In this document: positions 51,763 through 61,414 of the stretch, in pieces
Layout: each line of letters begins with the position of its first letter
Position numbering within the stretch: the first letter of the stretch is position 1
NCBI GenBank assembly: GCA_037139195.1
Contig: JBAXGW010000002.1
Span: 62,001 to 126,000 of the forward strand
DNA length: 64,000 nucleotides
Direction of reading: 5' to 3'
Source: JBAXGW01 sp037139195
Lineage (GTDB): Bacteria; Bacteroidota; Bacteroidia; Bacteroidales; JAHJDW01
Program-made: the position numbers and the translations under genes
The notes under the pieces: model-generated
Database searches by the model: none
Told to the model about the DNA's origin: nothing
The model's input: only the letters and a program-made list of their open reading frames with translations

Positions 51763-53104
51763 AATTATACTGTTAATAGTTGGCTTTGTATATTTCTTAG
51801 CATGTTTTTGGTTAGAAAAGATTCCTTTTTTTTGGGATTATACAACATTATCAGAAACCGCTCAGAAAATTAATTTGCAAGGATTTGGATTACAGAATTT
51901 ATCCCTTGTTGATAGCAGGCAGATGCTATTATATGGATATTATCTTTCTGCTTGTTGGACAGTTTTTGGGAAAACACTTTTTGTTTCTCATCTTGTTGTT
52001 TTGCCTTTTATTTTGGGATTAACTTATGAGTTTATAAAACTTTCAGAATTTTTTAATTTAAACAAGCTATATATTTTTATTGGTTTACTGCTATTAGTTG
52101 CCGACCCAACAATTTCAACCCAGATTATTTTGATGGGGTTTGACATTACATTAGTGTATTTATTTTTAGCTGCATTAAATTCTATTTTTCAAAACAATGT
52201 GAAAATGCTAATTTTCTATATGAGCATTTTAGCCCTTTTTAGTATGCGAGGCATTATGCTTTTGCCGGTATTGGTTCTTTTCAATCTATATTTCAATAAA
52301 TATAATTTGAAATTATTAACGTTTTTTTCTATTCCATTATTTCTATCTTTAATTCATTTATATATAGCAAAATCTGGTATTGCTGAAGATTCATCGCGAC
52401 AAATTGTTTCTTTAGAGCAGTTTTTTAGAAACTGTATTTATATTTTCTGGAAAATATGCGATTTTGGTCGAATATTTTTGCTAATAAGCATTGTCATTCT
52501 GTATAAATCAATCCCAAAATCATTAAAAGTACTTTTATTGCTACTATTTGTATTTTTTATTTTTACTATGGCCCCTTTTTCCAATCCAATTGGGCATCGA
52601 TATTTTATGATATTAACCGTAATTATGATTATTGCATTGTTAATTTCAATAGAGAAACTATATTTTAACAGGCAAGTAGCAATATTAGGAATAATCGTTT
52701 GTTTTTTGATTTCAGGTAATTTTTGGTTATACCATGTGAAATATGGCAATGGTTGGGATGGTTCGCTAAAAGTATTAAGCTATTTCGAAACAAAAGATAA
52801 ATTAGACCTTTGGCTAAAGGAAAAGAAGATAGAAAAGAAAAATATAATTTCTGGTTTCCCTTTGTTAGCAAATAATATGAAAACAAATTTGTCAGAGAAT
52901 ACCGATGAATTTGCCGATAGAAGAACTGATACGATAGAAAACTATAAATATGTGGTATATTCAAATGTATGTAATGAGTTTACTCAACAAGAATTAAACT
53001 CAATAAAGCAAAATTGGAAATTGATAAAATCATTTCAAAACGGGCAAGTAGAAATTTCTGTTTATCAAAATCCAAATAATACTTTATTTCAAAATTCTTT
53101 ATAG
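51752..53104 (+). CDS. Polytopic membrane protein, possible GT-C glycosyltransferase
   Basis: A 450-residue membrane protein with about nine helices in the first 325 residues and a soluble tail. The first loop (EKIPFFWDYTTLSETAQKI) has an acidic residue where GT-C/ArnT-like glycosyltransferases bind metal and donor, and the overall shape fits that superfamily, but I recognise no specific family. It overlaps the YfhO gene by 11 bases, which suggests the two work together. Its last six bases overlap the convergent isomerase gene. Confidence 0.65.
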   Translation: MKTKIILLIVGFVYFLACFWLEKIPFFWDYTTLSETAQKINLQGFGLQNLSLVDSRQMLLYGYYLSACWTVFGKTLFVSHLVVLPFILGLTYEFIKLSEFFNLNKLYIFIGLLLLVADPTISTQIILMGFDITLVYLFLAALNSIFQNNVKMLIFYMSILALFSMRGIMLLPVLVLFNLYFNKYNLKLLTFFSIPLFLSLIHLYIAKSGIAEDSSRQIVSLEQFFRNCIYIFWKICDFGRIFLLISIVILYKSIPKSLKVLLLLLFVFFIFTMAPFSNPIGHRYFMILTVIMIIALLISIEKLYFNRQVAILGIIVCFLISGNFWLYHVKYGNGWDGSLKVLSYFETKDKLDLWLKEKKIEKKNIISGFPLLANNMKTNLSENTDEFADRRTDTIENYKYVVYSNVCNEFTQQELNSIKQNWKLIKSFQNGQVEISVYQNPNNTLFQNSL

Positions 53105-54067
53105 AATTCCCTCTTTCAAAATATCATGCAAATGAATAAATCCAATATATTGTTCATTCTCACAAACCACCAAAGAAGTAATATTTTTAGATTCCATAAT
53201 ACGTAATGCTTCTGCAGCAAGCATATCGGGGGCAACTGTTTTAGGTGAAACCGACATAATATCCGCAGCTACCGAAGAAGTCATGTCGATGTTTTTTTCA
53301 AGCATTCTTCTTAAATCACCGTCAGTAATAATACCAATTATTTTATTGTCATTATCAACTACAGCAGTTGCTCCAAGGCGTTTAGAAGATATTTCAATAA
53401 TAACGGTTCTAATAGAATCGGTAGCTTTTACTTTTGGTTTTTCATTATTTAAAACAATATCCGATACTTTTAAATATAATTTTTTCCCAAGAGCTCCGCC
53501 TGGATGATATTGAGCAAAATCTTTTTCAGTAAACCCCCTGCATTCTAGTAAAGCAACAGCAAGTGCATCACCCATAACAAGGTGGGCAGTAGTACTAGAT
53601 GTAGGAGCTAAGTTATTTGAGCAAGCTTCTTTTTCAACAGTGGCATCTAAAATACAATCTGATTGTAATGCAAGATAAGAATCTATATTTCCACAAAGAG
53701 AAATCAGTTTATTTCCTCTCATTTTTAACAATGGAACAAGCACTTTTATCTCGGGAGTGTTCCCACTTTTTGATAAACACATCACAATATCGTCTTTTTG
53801 GATAATTCCTAAATCTCCATGAATTGCGTCGGCGGCATGCATATAAACCGACGGAGTGCCAGTAGAATTAAGGGTTGCAACGATTTTTTGAGCTATAATT
53901 GCACTCTTACCTATACCGGTTACAATTAGCCTTCCAGGACTGTTTAAAATAAAATTTACAGCTAACACAAAATCATCATTCACCGAATTAATCAATCTAT
54001 TTATCGAATTCAATTCTATTTTTATAGCATTAATTGCAATCTCTTTTATTTCGTTTTTTGTTTTCAA
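53099..54067 (-). CDS. KpsF/GutQ family arabinose-5-phosphate isomerase
   Basis: A 322-residue sugar-phosphate isomerase. An N-terminal SIS domain (about 40-175) has the VTGIGKSAIIAQKIVATLNS-type loop and CLSKSGNTPEIK, and two CBS domains follow (about 205-320). Enzymes of this layout turn ribulose-5-phosphate into arabinose-5-phosphate, the first step to Kdo of lipopolysaccharide (KdsD/KpsF). It is transcribed towards the membrane-glycan genes and divergently from recQ. Confidence 0.93.
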   Translation of the reverse strand: MKTKNEIKEIAINAIKIELNSINRLINSVNDDFVLAVNFILNSPGRLIVTGIGKSAIIAQKIVATLNSTGTPSVYMHAADAIHGDLGIIQKDDIVMCLSKSGNTPEIKVLVPLLKMRGNKLISLCGNIDSYLALQSDCILDATVEKEACSNNLAPTSSTTAHLVMGDALAVALLECRGFTEKDFAQYHPGGALGKKLYLKVSDIVLNNEKPKVKATDSIRTVIIEISSKRLGATAVVDNDNKIIGIITDGDLRRMLEKNIDMTSSVAADIMSVSPKTVAPDMLAAEALRIMESKNITSLVVCENEQYIGFIHLHDILKEGIL

Positions 54068-54085
54068 GTGAAAATATTTATTAAA

Positions 54086-54093
54086 TAAATTTG
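54086..54093 (+). promoter_or_regulatory. Candidate -7 element (TAAATTTG) before recQ
   Basis: The octamer lies 62 bases before the recQ ATG. A clear -33 TTG at the usual distance is missing, so confidence is low. Confidence 0.35.
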
Positions 54094-54155
54094 TTTTTTT
54101 TCCAAATTTCGTAATTTTACCCTACAAATAAAATTAATTTTTAAGAAAAATTTAA

Positions 54156-56363
54156 ATGACAGAAACTAAAGATAAATCGCTGCATTTTCACCTTAAAAAG
54201 TTTTTTGGGTTCGATAACTTCAAAGGACAACAAGAAGTTGTTATTAGAAGTTTGATGAATGGAGACGATTGTTTTGTCATAATGCCTACTGGCGGTGGAA
54301 AATCAATGTGTTATCAGTTGCCTGCATTAATATTGCCAGGTACTGCAATCGTTATATCTCCTCTCATTGCATTGATGAAAAACCAAGTAGACTCTATAAG
54401 AAATCATGGAGCAGAAGCTGGAATTGCGCATTTTTTAAATTCATCACTTACTAAACAAGAAATTATTCAGGTAAAAAATGATTTAACACTTGGAAAAACA
54501 AAACTTCTTTATGTTGCTCCAGAATCTTTAACAAAAGATGAAAACGTTCAGTTTTTAAAAGATATTAATATTTCCTTTTATGCAATAGATGAAGCCCATT
54601 GTATATCTGAATGGGGGCACGATTTCCGTCCTGAATACAGAAGGCTTAGACCTATAATAGAAATTATAAGCAAAAAAGCTCCTATAATCGCTCTTACGGC
54701 CACTGCAACTCCAAAAGTTCAACACGATATTCAAAAGAACTTATCGATGCTTAATGCAAAGGTTTTTAAGTCTTCGTTTAATCGTGCAAATCTTTATTAT
54801 GAAGTTCGTCCAAAAAATGATATAAATAGAGATATTATTAAGTATGTTAAAAATCATACAGGTAAATCAGGTATCATTTACTGTTTAAGCCGTAAAAAGG
54901 TTGAAGAAGTTGCTGAAACACTTGTAGTAAATGGAATTAAAGCTCTACCTTATCATGCTGGATTAGATGCTGATACTCGCAGAAGAAATCAAGACAGCTT
55001 CTTAATGGAAGATGTAGATGTTATTGTTGCTACTATAGCTTTTGGAATGGGAATCGACAAACCCGACGTTCGATTTGTTATACACCATGATATGCCTAAG
55101 AGTTTGGAAGGATACTATCAGGAAACTGGCAGAGCAGGTAGAGATGATGGAGAAGGTAATTGCGTTTCTTTCTTTAGTCTTGATGACATTGACAAACTTG
55201 AAAAATTTACCAAAGATAAACCAGTAGCCGAACAAGAAATTGCAAAACAATTACTTCAAGAAGTTATTGCATATTCCGAATCAGCAGTTTGCAGACGGAA
55301 ACAATTGCTTCATTATTTTGGTGAAATATACGAGAAAGAAAACTGTGGAAATTGTGATAGTTGCCTGCAACCAAAACAAAAGTTTGAAGGACAAGAAGAT
55401 GTTGAGCTTGTTTTAGAAACAATTGATACTTTAAAACAACAATTTAAAGCTAAATACATATTACAAATACTAACAGGCAAAATTAATTCCAATGTTAAAG
55501 GATATAAACATCATGAGTTGGAAATATTTGCCAAAGGAAACGATAGAGACGAAAAGTTTTGGAATGGAGTGATTCGTCACGCTTCAATTGATCGACTACT
55601 ATCAAAAGACATTGAAAATTACGGAATATTAAAAATTACAGAATTAGGACGAAAATTCTTAAAAAAGCCTTGGTCAATAATGCTAACAAAAGATCACGAT
55701 TTCGAAAAACCAGAAGAAGAAGAAGATGAATTCTTCTCGCAGAGTGGCAGCTCTAAAGCCACAGGAGCAGACAAAACACTTTTGTCGATGCTTAAAGATT
55801 TAAGAAAAGATATTGCAAAAAAGGAAAACCTTCCTCCATTTGTGATTTTCCAAGACCCTTCTTTGGAAGATATGGCTATACAATATCCTACCAAAGCCGA
55901 CGAACTCAAAAACATTACAGGAGTTGGATCTGGAAAAGCACTGAAATATGGAAAACCTTTTGTAGAGCTTATATCTAAATATGTTGAGGAAAATGAAATT
56001 GAACGCCCAATGGATATGGTTGTAAAATCTGTCATTAATAAATCGGGACTTAAAGTTTTTATCATCCAAAGCATCGATAGAAAAGTATCCTTAGAGGATG
56101 TTGCTAGTTCGAAAGGAATAGAATTTGAAGAATTGCTAACTGAAATTGAACGAATAGTTACTTCTGGAACAAAACTAGATATATCTTATTTTATTGATGA
56201 CGTTATAGATAAAGACCATCAAGATATTATATATGATTATTTCCATGAAGAAGCAACTTCTGATTCTATTGAAGAAGCACTAAAAGAGCTTGGTGAAAAT
56301 GACTTTTCGGAAATTGAAGTTCGTTTAATTCGTATTAAATTTTTATCTGAAGTTGGAAACTAA
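54156..56363 (+). CDS. recQ: ATP-dependent DNA helicase RecQ
   Basis: A 735-residue 3'-5' DNA helicase for recombination and fork repair. Motif I is MPTGGGKSMCYQLP, motif II is DEAHCISEWGHDFRPEY, and motif VI is QETGRAGRDDGEG. The zinc-binding Cys lie in CRRKQLLHYFGE and CGNCDSC (about 405-412). The RQC winged helix follows, then an HRDC domain (about 555-630) and about 100 further acidic residues, a tail often found in Bacteroidota RecQ. It lies directly upstream of the OmpH-like gene on the same strand, with a nine-base gap. Confidence 0.96.
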   Translation: MTETKDKSLHFHLKKFFGFDNFKGQQEVVIRSLMNGDDCFVIMPTGGGKSMCYQLPALILPGTAIVISPLIALMKNQVDSIRNHGAEAGIAHFLNSSLTKQEIIQVKNDLTLGKTKLLYVAPESLTKDENVQFLKDINISFYAIDEAHCISEWGHDFRPEYRRLRPIIEIISKKAPIIALTATATPKVQHDIQKNLSMLNAKVFKSSFNRANLYYEVRPKNDINRDIIKYVKNHTGKSGIIYCLSRKKVEEVAETLVVNGIKALPYHAGLDADTRRRNQDSFLMEDVDVIVATIAFGMGIDKPDVRFVIHHDMPKSLEGYYQETGRAGRDDGEGNCVSFFSLDDIDKLEKFTKDKPVAEQEIAKQLLQEVIAYSESAVCRRKQLLHYFGEIYEKENCGNCDSCLQPKQKFEGQEDVELVLETIDTLKQQFKAKYILQILTGKINSNVKGYKHHELEIFAKGNDRDEKFWNGVIRHASIDRLLSKDIENYGILKITELGRKFLKKPWSIMLTKDHDFEKPEEEEDEFFSQSGSSKATGADKTLLSMLKDLRKDIAKKENLPPFVIFQDPSLEDMAIQYPTKADELKNITGVGSGKALKYGKPFVELISKYVEENEIERPMDMVVKSVINKSGLKVFIIQSIDRKVSLEDVASSKGIEFEELLTEIERIVTSGTKLDISYFIDDVIDKDHQDIIYDYFHEEATSDSIEEALKELGENDFSEIEVRLIRIKFLSEVGN

Positions 56364-56372
56364 ATTTAAAAA

Positions 56373-56966
56373 ATGGTGAAAAATATTAATTTATTATTAA
56401 ATGTAATTGCTCTAATTGCTATTACAGTGCTTTTTGTATTATTTTTTAGCAACAAAAAGGAATGCAATGTTTCGAAAAAGGGAATTGATGGTCCTCTTAA
56501 TATTGCCTATGTCAACTCCGATACATTATGGAAAAAGTACGATTTTGTAAAAGAAATTGAATCTGAATTAGATACTTTTGAAACAAGCCTTCAAGCTTCT
56601 TATAACACCAAGGCAAGTGCTTTTGAAAAAGCTTACACCGATTTTATGAAGAAAGGACAAGCTGGTCTTCTAAGTGCTATTGAACAAGAAACTCAAGGGA
56701 AAAAATTATCCGCTGAACAAGAAAGCTTAATGAAATTAAATCAGGAATTAACAACTAAGCTAAATATTAAAACACAAGAATTAAATAATAAGGTTCAAGA
56801 CACTATTTTGTCGGTTTTAAGGAAGTATAACAAAAAAACAAATTATACATTCATAATGCAGTACACTAAAGCCGGAGCTATTCTTGTTGCAAGTGATAGC
56901 TTAGATATTACTGAAGATGTAATAAAAACATTAAATGAAGAATATAAAGGGTATCGAAAAAAATAA
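56373..56966 (+). CDS. OmpH/Skp-like periplasmic protein, membrane anchored
   Basis: A 197-residue protein with an uncleaved-looking N-terminal helix (5-27), the OmpH-family start LNIAYVNSDTLWKKYDFVKEI (about 44-64) and a long helical coiled-coil region (70-150). It ends with a strand AGAILVASDSLDIT, as in Skp-type chaperones, which guard unfolded outer-membrane proteins in the periplasm. The missing cleavage site suggests it stays at the inner membrane. It is followed four bases later by a MORN-repeat lipoprotein gene. Confidence 0.85.
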   Translation: MVKNINLLLNVIALIAITVLFVLFFSNKKECNVSKKGIDGPLNIAYVNSDTLWKKYDFVKEIESELDTFETSLQASYNTKASAFEKAYTDFMKKGQAGLLSAIEQETQGKKLSAEQESLMKLNQELTTKLNIKTQELNNKVQDTILSVLRKYNKKTNYTFIMQYTKAGAILVASDSLDITEDVIKTLNEEYKGYRKK

Positions 56967-56970
56967 AAAT

Positions 56971-57393
56971 ATGAAATATATTATTTGGGGTTTAATTTTT
57001 TTAGCATTCTCTTGTAAACCTAAAGAACAAAAGGTTACCGAAAAAACATTTGAAAATGGTTCGCCCAAGGTAGTTTCTGTTTATAATGACAAGGACACAA
57101 AAAAAGATAAATTAGAAGAAATCTCTTACCATAGCAATGGAAAGGTTTTTACACAAGGTAAATTTAAAAACCAACAAAAAGATGGATTATGGACATCATT
57201 TTATCCAAATGGCATAAAATGGAGCGAAACATTATTTAAAGAAGGTTTGAGCGAAGGGAAAACAACCACTTGGTATGATAACGGAAAACTTCGCTACGAA
57301 GGAGTTTACGCTAAAGGCAAGCCTTCTGGCATTTGGAAATATTGGGATTTAAATGGCAAGCTAGTATTTGAAAAAGATTATGCTAAAAAATAA
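56971..57393 (+). CDS. MORN-repeat (YwqK-type) lipoprotein
   Basis: A 140-residue lipoprotein. Signal peptide and lipobox are LAFSC with Cys17. The mature part holds about five MORN-like repeats (YHSNGKVFTQGKFKNQQKDG, WYDNGKLRYEGVYAKGKPSG). The family is often labelled 'YwqK antitoxin', but nothing here suggests a toxin-antitoxin pair; such proteins are usually envelope proteins of unknown role in Bacteroidota. The frame is open 12 codons upstream into the OmpH-like gene, but the ATG at 56971 starts the lipoprotein signal. Confidence 0.85.
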   Translation: MKYIIWGLIFLAFSCKPKEQKVTEKTFENGSPKVVSVYNDKDTKKDKLEEISYHSNGKVFTQGKFKNQQKDGLWTSFYPNGIKWSETLFKEGLSEGKTTTWYDNGKLRYEGVYAKGKPSGIWKYWDLNGKLVFEKDYAKK

Positions 57394-57427
57394 AAAAAGC
57401 CTCGAAAAATTTTCGAGGCTTTTTTTT
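57392..57427. terminator. Bidirectional terminator
   Basis: AAAAAAGCCTCGAAAA and TTTTCGAGGCTTTTTT pair around a very short loop, with A-runs and T-runs on the two sides (57392-57427). It serves the convergent MORN lipoprotein gene and the jelly-roll lipoprotein gene. Confidence 0.9.
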
Positions 57428-57947
57428 ATTCAAATAATACTTCAAAATTATCCATATAAATTTTGCGTTTATCTTTATTCCATAAATAAACTGCTATTTT
57501 GTCTGTAGCTTGCAAATCTTTTGGCAAATTATATTGAACACTAAGTTTCGACCATTCATTTGGTTTAGGAGCAAATCCTTTTAAACTTGTTCCTTGCCAT
57601 AACAAGTTTTTGTCTCCTCTATCAACTGAAACTACAAGTGTAGCATCATCAATTTCTGTAGGCCTCATAATCATAGCATTAGCCGAAATTTTTAATGGAA
57701 TATTATCTCCTACATTTTTTAAAGTATCTCTAAAACCAAATCCGTATTCAGTCAAACTATCAACTTGAGCAGATTTTGTTCCTGAAAAGGCTGGTCCTTC
57801 TTTCAATGTATTAGTATTAAGCCAACTACCTTCAGTTTCGCCATTGTTAAAAAACTTTTTAAAAGTTCCAGTTTTTTTTTCTTCCTTGTTACAGCATGAT
57901 GATGCAACAATAAATACTGTTAAAAATATCAATCCTAGTTTTTTCAT
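57426..57947 (-). CDS. Lipoprotein with a possible jelly-roll domain, function unknown
   Basis: A 173-residue lipoprotein; the lipobox lies at ASSCC near residue 18. The mature part (FNNGETEGSWLNTNTLKEGP, then ISANAMIMRPTEI, LSVQYNLPKDL, KIYMDNFEVLFE) has the strand pattern of carbohydrate-binding-module-like jelly rolls, ending in a typical 'D-N-F-E-V' strand. I cannot assign a ligand. The frame is open 23 codons further, but a minus-strand -7 element (TATTTTTG, 57967-57960) falls inside that extension and supports the start at 57947. Confidence 0.75.
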   Translation of the reverse strand: MKKLGLIFLTVFIVASSCCNKEEKKTGTFKKFFNNGETEGSWLNTNTLKEGPAFSGTKSAQVDSLTEYGFGFRDTLKNVGDNIPLKISANAMIMRPTEIDDATLVVSVDRGDKNLLWQGTSLKGFAPKPNEWSKLSVQYNLPKDLQATDKIAVYLWNKDKRKIYMDNFEVLFE

Positions 57948-57959
57948 ATATTTTTTTTG

Positions 57960-57967
57960 CAAAAATA
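57960..57967 (-). promoter_or_regulatory. Candidate -7 element (TATTTTTG)
   Basis: A minus-strand TAnnTTTG octamer 13 bases before the start of the jelly-roll lipoprotein gene. No -33 element is clear. Confidence 0.4.
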
Positions 57968-58071
57968 ATGATAATTTTAAGTCGAAAGTGTTTTTTCTTT
58001 TTAATTTTTTCTTCAACTATCTTATCTTAATAATTTTTAAAACTAGCTCAGTATTGCCTTTGTTTTTTTCA

Positions 58072-58079
58072 TAAATTTG
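58072..58079 (+). promoter_or_regulatory. Candidate -7 element (TAAATTTG) before dut
   Basis: The octamer lies 26 bases before the dut start chosen here. A TTG at 58054-58056 gives a short 15-base gap. Confidence 0.45.
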
Positions 58080-58104
58080 TTATATACTTATTTTGATGAA
58101 ATGT

Positions 58105-58539
58105 ATGAAAATTAACATAGTTAACAAATCCAAACACGCTCTGCCCGTATATGAAACCCTTGCATCAGCTGGCATGGATATACGTGCAAATATTGAACAA
58201 GTAATTGTTTTAAAACCTTTAGAAAGAGCAATGATTCCTACCGGTTTATTTATAGAAATACCTGTTGGATACGAAGCTCAAATACGTCCAAGAAGCGGGC
58301 TTGCCGCAAAAAAAGGAGTTACTGTTTTAAATACTCCTGGAACAATTGATGCTGACTATCGTGGTGAAATTAAAGTTATTTTGGTTAATCTTTCGAACGA
58401 GGAGTTTATTATAGAAGACGGGGAAAGAGTTGCACAAATGATAATTGCAGCCCATTCAACTGCTGACTGGATTGAAGTTAATGAACTATCTTCTACCGAT
58501 AGAGGCGCAGGTGGCTTTGGACATACTGGAACAAAATAA
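58105..58539 (+). CDS. dut: dUTP diphosphatase
   Basis: A 144-residue trimeric dUTPase, which keeps uracil out of DNA and supplies dUMP. All five motifs are seen: AGMDIRA (1), RPRSGLAAKKGV (2), GTIDADYRGEIKV (3), GERVAQMII (4) and the C-terminal STDRGAGGFGHTG (5). The frame also has an ATG three codons earlier (58096); MKINIVNKSK from 58105 fits the family better. It heads a group of same-strand genes for sugar nucleotides and envelope lipoproteins, an order I know from other Bacteroidota. Confidence 0.96.
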   Translation: MKINIVNKSKHALPVYETLASAGMDIRANIEQVIVLKPLERAMIPTGLFIEIPVGYEAQIRPRSGLAAKKGVTVLNTPGTIDADYRGEIKVILVNLSNEEFIIEDGERVAQMIIAAHSTADWIEVNELSSTDRGAGGFGHTGTK

Positions 58540-58667
58540 TGGTTTATGGTGAAATTGGAAATGGTAAACGGCAAAAAATAATTTAAAATTTTTTCTAGCT
58601 ATAAGCATTTTGCACTTTAGTCAATTTCCCCTGAACCAATTAAATTAACTTTACAAACTGAAGTAAA

Positions 58668-59690
58668 ATGAAGATAATTATACCAATGGCAGGAATGGGC
58701 AAACGTATGCGCCCACATACACTTACAATACCAAAACCACTTATTCCTATTGCTGGAAAACCTATAGTTCACCGACTTGTAGAAGACATTGCAAAAGTAA
58801 CAAACGAAAAAATTGAAGAAATTGCCTTTATTACAGGTCGTTTTGGAGAAGAAGTTGAATCGCAACTTATTGCAATTGCTGAAAGTATTGGCGCTAAAGG
58901 ACGAATTTTTTACCAAGATGAAGCCTTAGGAACTGCCCATGCTGTTTTGTGTGCACAAGAAATTATTGAAGGCAAAGTTATTGTTGCTTTTGCTGATACT
59001 CTCTTCAAAGCAAATTTTAAACTTGAATCCGAAAATGATTCTATTATTTGGGTTCATCGAGTTGATAATCCTTCAGCTTTTGGCGTTGTCAAGGTAAATG
59101 CTAATGGTCTGATAACTGATTTTATTGAAAAGCCAAAAGAATTTGTTTCTGATTTAGCAATTATTGGCATCTATTATTTTAAAGACGGCAATAATTTGAA
59201 GAAAGAACTTCAATATTTAATAGATAATAATATACAAAAAGGCGGCGAATACCAGCTAACTGATGCTCTAGAAAACATGAAAAATAAGGAAATGAAATTC
59301 TCTATTGGGAAAGTTGAAGAGTGGTTAGATTGCGGAAATAAAAATGCAACTGTTTATACTAATCAACGAATATTGGAGTTTAATAAAAATGAATTTTTAG
59401 TTTCAAAGACAGCTAGAATTACGAATTCATTAATCATTGAACCCTGCTATATTGCTGATAATGTAGAATTAAAAAATTCAATTATTGGACCTCATGTTTC
59501 AATTGGAGAAAATTCAATAATTAAACACTCAATAGTTACAAATAGCATGATTCAAACGAATTCGCTTATAGAAAATGCAAATATCGATAATTCTATGATA
59601 GGAAATTATGTTGATTATCATGGCAAAGTTATTGATGTGAGCGTGGGCGATTTTACAAGTATATCGTTAAATAAATCTATTGAAAACTAA
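58668..59690 (+). CDS. Sugar-phosphate nucleotidylyltransferase
   Basis: A 340-residue enzyme that joins a sugar phosphate to an NTP. The N-terminal nucleotide-binding motif is MAGMGKRMRPHTLTIPKPL (about 7-25), with YQDEALGTAHAVL and the metal-binding Asp in AFADTLF. ADP/dTDP-glucose-type motifs FIEKPKE and EWLDCGN follow. The C-terminal third (about 245-335) is a left-handed beta-helix of isoleucine-rich hexapeptides (IGPHVSIGENSII). The sugar cannot be read from sequence. Its stop overlaps the TPR gene's start by one base. Confidence 0.9.
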   Translation: MKIIIPMAGMGKRMRPHTLTIPKPLIPIAGKPIVHRLVEDIAKVTNEKIEEIAFITGRFGEEVESQLIAIAESIGAKGRIFYQDEALGTAHAVLCAQEIIEGKVIVAFADTLFKANFKLESENDSIIWVHRVDNPSAFGVVKVNANGLITDFIEKPKEFVSDLAIIGIYYFKDGNNLKKELQYLIDNNIQKGGEYQLTDALENMKNKEMKFSIGKVEEWLDCGNKNATVYTNQRILEFNKNEFLVSKTARITNSLIIEPCYIADNVELKNSIIGPHVSIGENSIIKHSIVTNSMIQTNSLIENANIDNSMIGNYVDYHGKVIDVSVGDFTSISLNKSIEN

Positions 59691-61414
59691 TGAAATATTT
59701 TATAAATATTTTAGGCTTATCATTTTTTCTTGTTTTTATAAGTGCATGCAAAACTCCTGTTGCAACTGAAAAAAAGCAGCAAACTTCAACTATTAAACAA
59801 AGTAAAGAGTTTGAAGAAGCATTTTATGCAGCTACAAAAGCTAGAATATTAGAAAATTTCGAAGAAGCGCAAAAACTATACGCCGAGTGCATTAAAATTA
59901 ATCCCAATAGTGATGCGGCATTGTATGAGCTCTCAAAATTACGAATTCAAACAAAAAATTTCAAAGAAGCACTTGATTTAATCAAAAAAGCTATAAAAAT
60001 TGACGATTCAAATATTTGGTATAAAATCACTTATGCCGAAGTACTATCGAAAATGGGAGATTTTGCTGGCTCTGCAGATGTATACGAAGAAATAACTAAA
60101 AGAAACCCCGAAAGAGTTGATTACTATTATGACTGGGCAAATACTCTGTTAATGGCTCAAAAACTAAACGATGCGATAAAGGTTTATAATAAAATTGAAT
60201 CATTAATAGGAATTACTGAAGAAGTATCATTGCAAAAAGAAAAAATATTTTTAAATATCAGAAAATATGATGCTGCAATTGATGAAATTAAAAAACTTTC
60301 GGATAATAGCCCCAACGATTTTAGGTATTTGGGAATGCTAGCCGAACTTTATATGGCAACAAAAAAAACAGATGAAGCGAAAACAATTTATGAAAAAATC
60401 ATAACAGTAGACCCTAATAATGGGATGGCTCTTATATCGCTAGCTGAATACTACTTTCAAACCGATAAAGAAAAATCGAATGATTACCTAAGAAAATCTT
60501 TTGCCTGTGTTGATTTAGAAATTGATATTAAAATGAAAATTTTACTCGACATGTATTCTATGTCGGAAAAAGATATTTCTCTTAAAAATCAGGCGTTTGA
60601 ACTAGCTGAAATTATGGCAAAATCACATCCCGATGATCCAAAATCCTATTCTATTCTTGGTGATTTTTACTATAGAGATAAAAACCTTAATAAAGCAAAA
60701 GAAAATTTCGAACAAGTAATTAAACTAGATAGCAGCAAATATGTGGTTTGGGAGCAATTACTAATTATTTATTCCGAACAAAATGACTTTGCAAATATGG
60801 CCGAGAAAAGCAAAATTGCTATGGAGCTCTTCCCTATTCAGCCTTTACCTTGTTTTTTTAATGGCATTGCCAATATTCAATTAAAAGAATATACTAAAGC
60901 TATATCGGCTTTAAATACTGGTAAATCTTTTGTAGTTGATAACGATAAATTACTTGCCGAATTCTATTCCAACTTAGGCGAAGCCTATAATAAAACTAAA
61001 CAATACAAAGAATCAGATGAGTATTATGAAAAATCATTAGTAAAAAATTCAAACAATACTTTTGTATTAAATAATTACAGCTACTATTTATCGCTCAGAG
61101 GAGAAAACCTTGACAAAGCACTTGAAATGGCAGAAAAGGCTACTAAATTATCGCCAAATGAAGGAACTTTTGAAGATACCTTTGGCTGGGTATATTACAA
61201 AAAAGGAGATTTCGAAAATGCTGAAAAGTGGATAAAAAAAGCAATGGATAATGGAGGTAAGAACGATGCATCTGTTGTTGAACATTATGGCGACATCCTT
61301 TTCAAATTAAAAAAAGTAAATGAAGCACTTGATATGTGGATAAAAGCCAAAAGCTTGGGCGAAGGAAGCGAATTTTTAAATCAAAAAATTGAACTAAAAA
61401 AACTAATCGAATAA
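59690..61414 (+). CDS. TPR-repeat lipoprotein
   Basis: A 574-residue lipoprotein (lipobox VFISAC, Cys20) with about 12 tetratricopeptide repeats across its length, for example AQKLYAECIKINPNSDAAL, AKENFEQVIKLDSSKYVVW and ALEMAEKATKLSPNEGTF. TPR arrays bind protein partners, so this is probably a scaffold in the outer membrane or periplasm. It overlaps its upstream and downstream genes by one base each (stop/start ATGA type), tying it to the DUF4292 lipoprotein. Confidence 0.92.
   Translation: MKYFINILGLSFFLVFISACKTPVATEKKQQTSTIKQSKEFEEAFYAATKARILENFEEAQKLYAECIKINPNSDAALYELSKLRIQTKNFKEALDLIKKAIKIDDSNIWYKITYAEVLSKMGDFAGSADVYEEITKRNPERVDYYYDWANTLLMAQKLNDAIKVYNKIESLIGITEEVSLQKEKIFLNIRKYDAAIDEIKKLSDNSPNDFRYLGMLAELYMATKKTDEAKTIYEKIITVDPNNGMALISLAEYYFQTDKEKSNDYLRKSFACVDLEIDIKMKILLDMYSMSEKDISLKNQAFELAEIMAKSHPDDPKSYSILGDFYYRDKNLNKAKENFEQVIKLDSSKYVVWEQLLIIYSEQNDFANMAEKSKIAMELFPIQPLPCFFNGIANIQLKEYTKAISALNTGKSFVVDNDKLLAEFYSNLGEAYNKTKQYKESDEYYEKSLVKNSNNTFVLNNYSYYLSLRGENLDKALEMAEKATKLSPNEGTFEDTFGWVYYKKGDFENAEKWIKKAMDNGGKNDASVVEHYGDILFKLKKVNEALDMWIKAKSLGEGSEFLNQKIELKKLIE

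Noticed and set aside
56971..57393. Toxin-antitoxin system (YwqK 'antitoxin')
   Set aside because: The name is a family label only. The protein is a MORN-repeat lipoprotein, and no toxin-like gene is adjacent.
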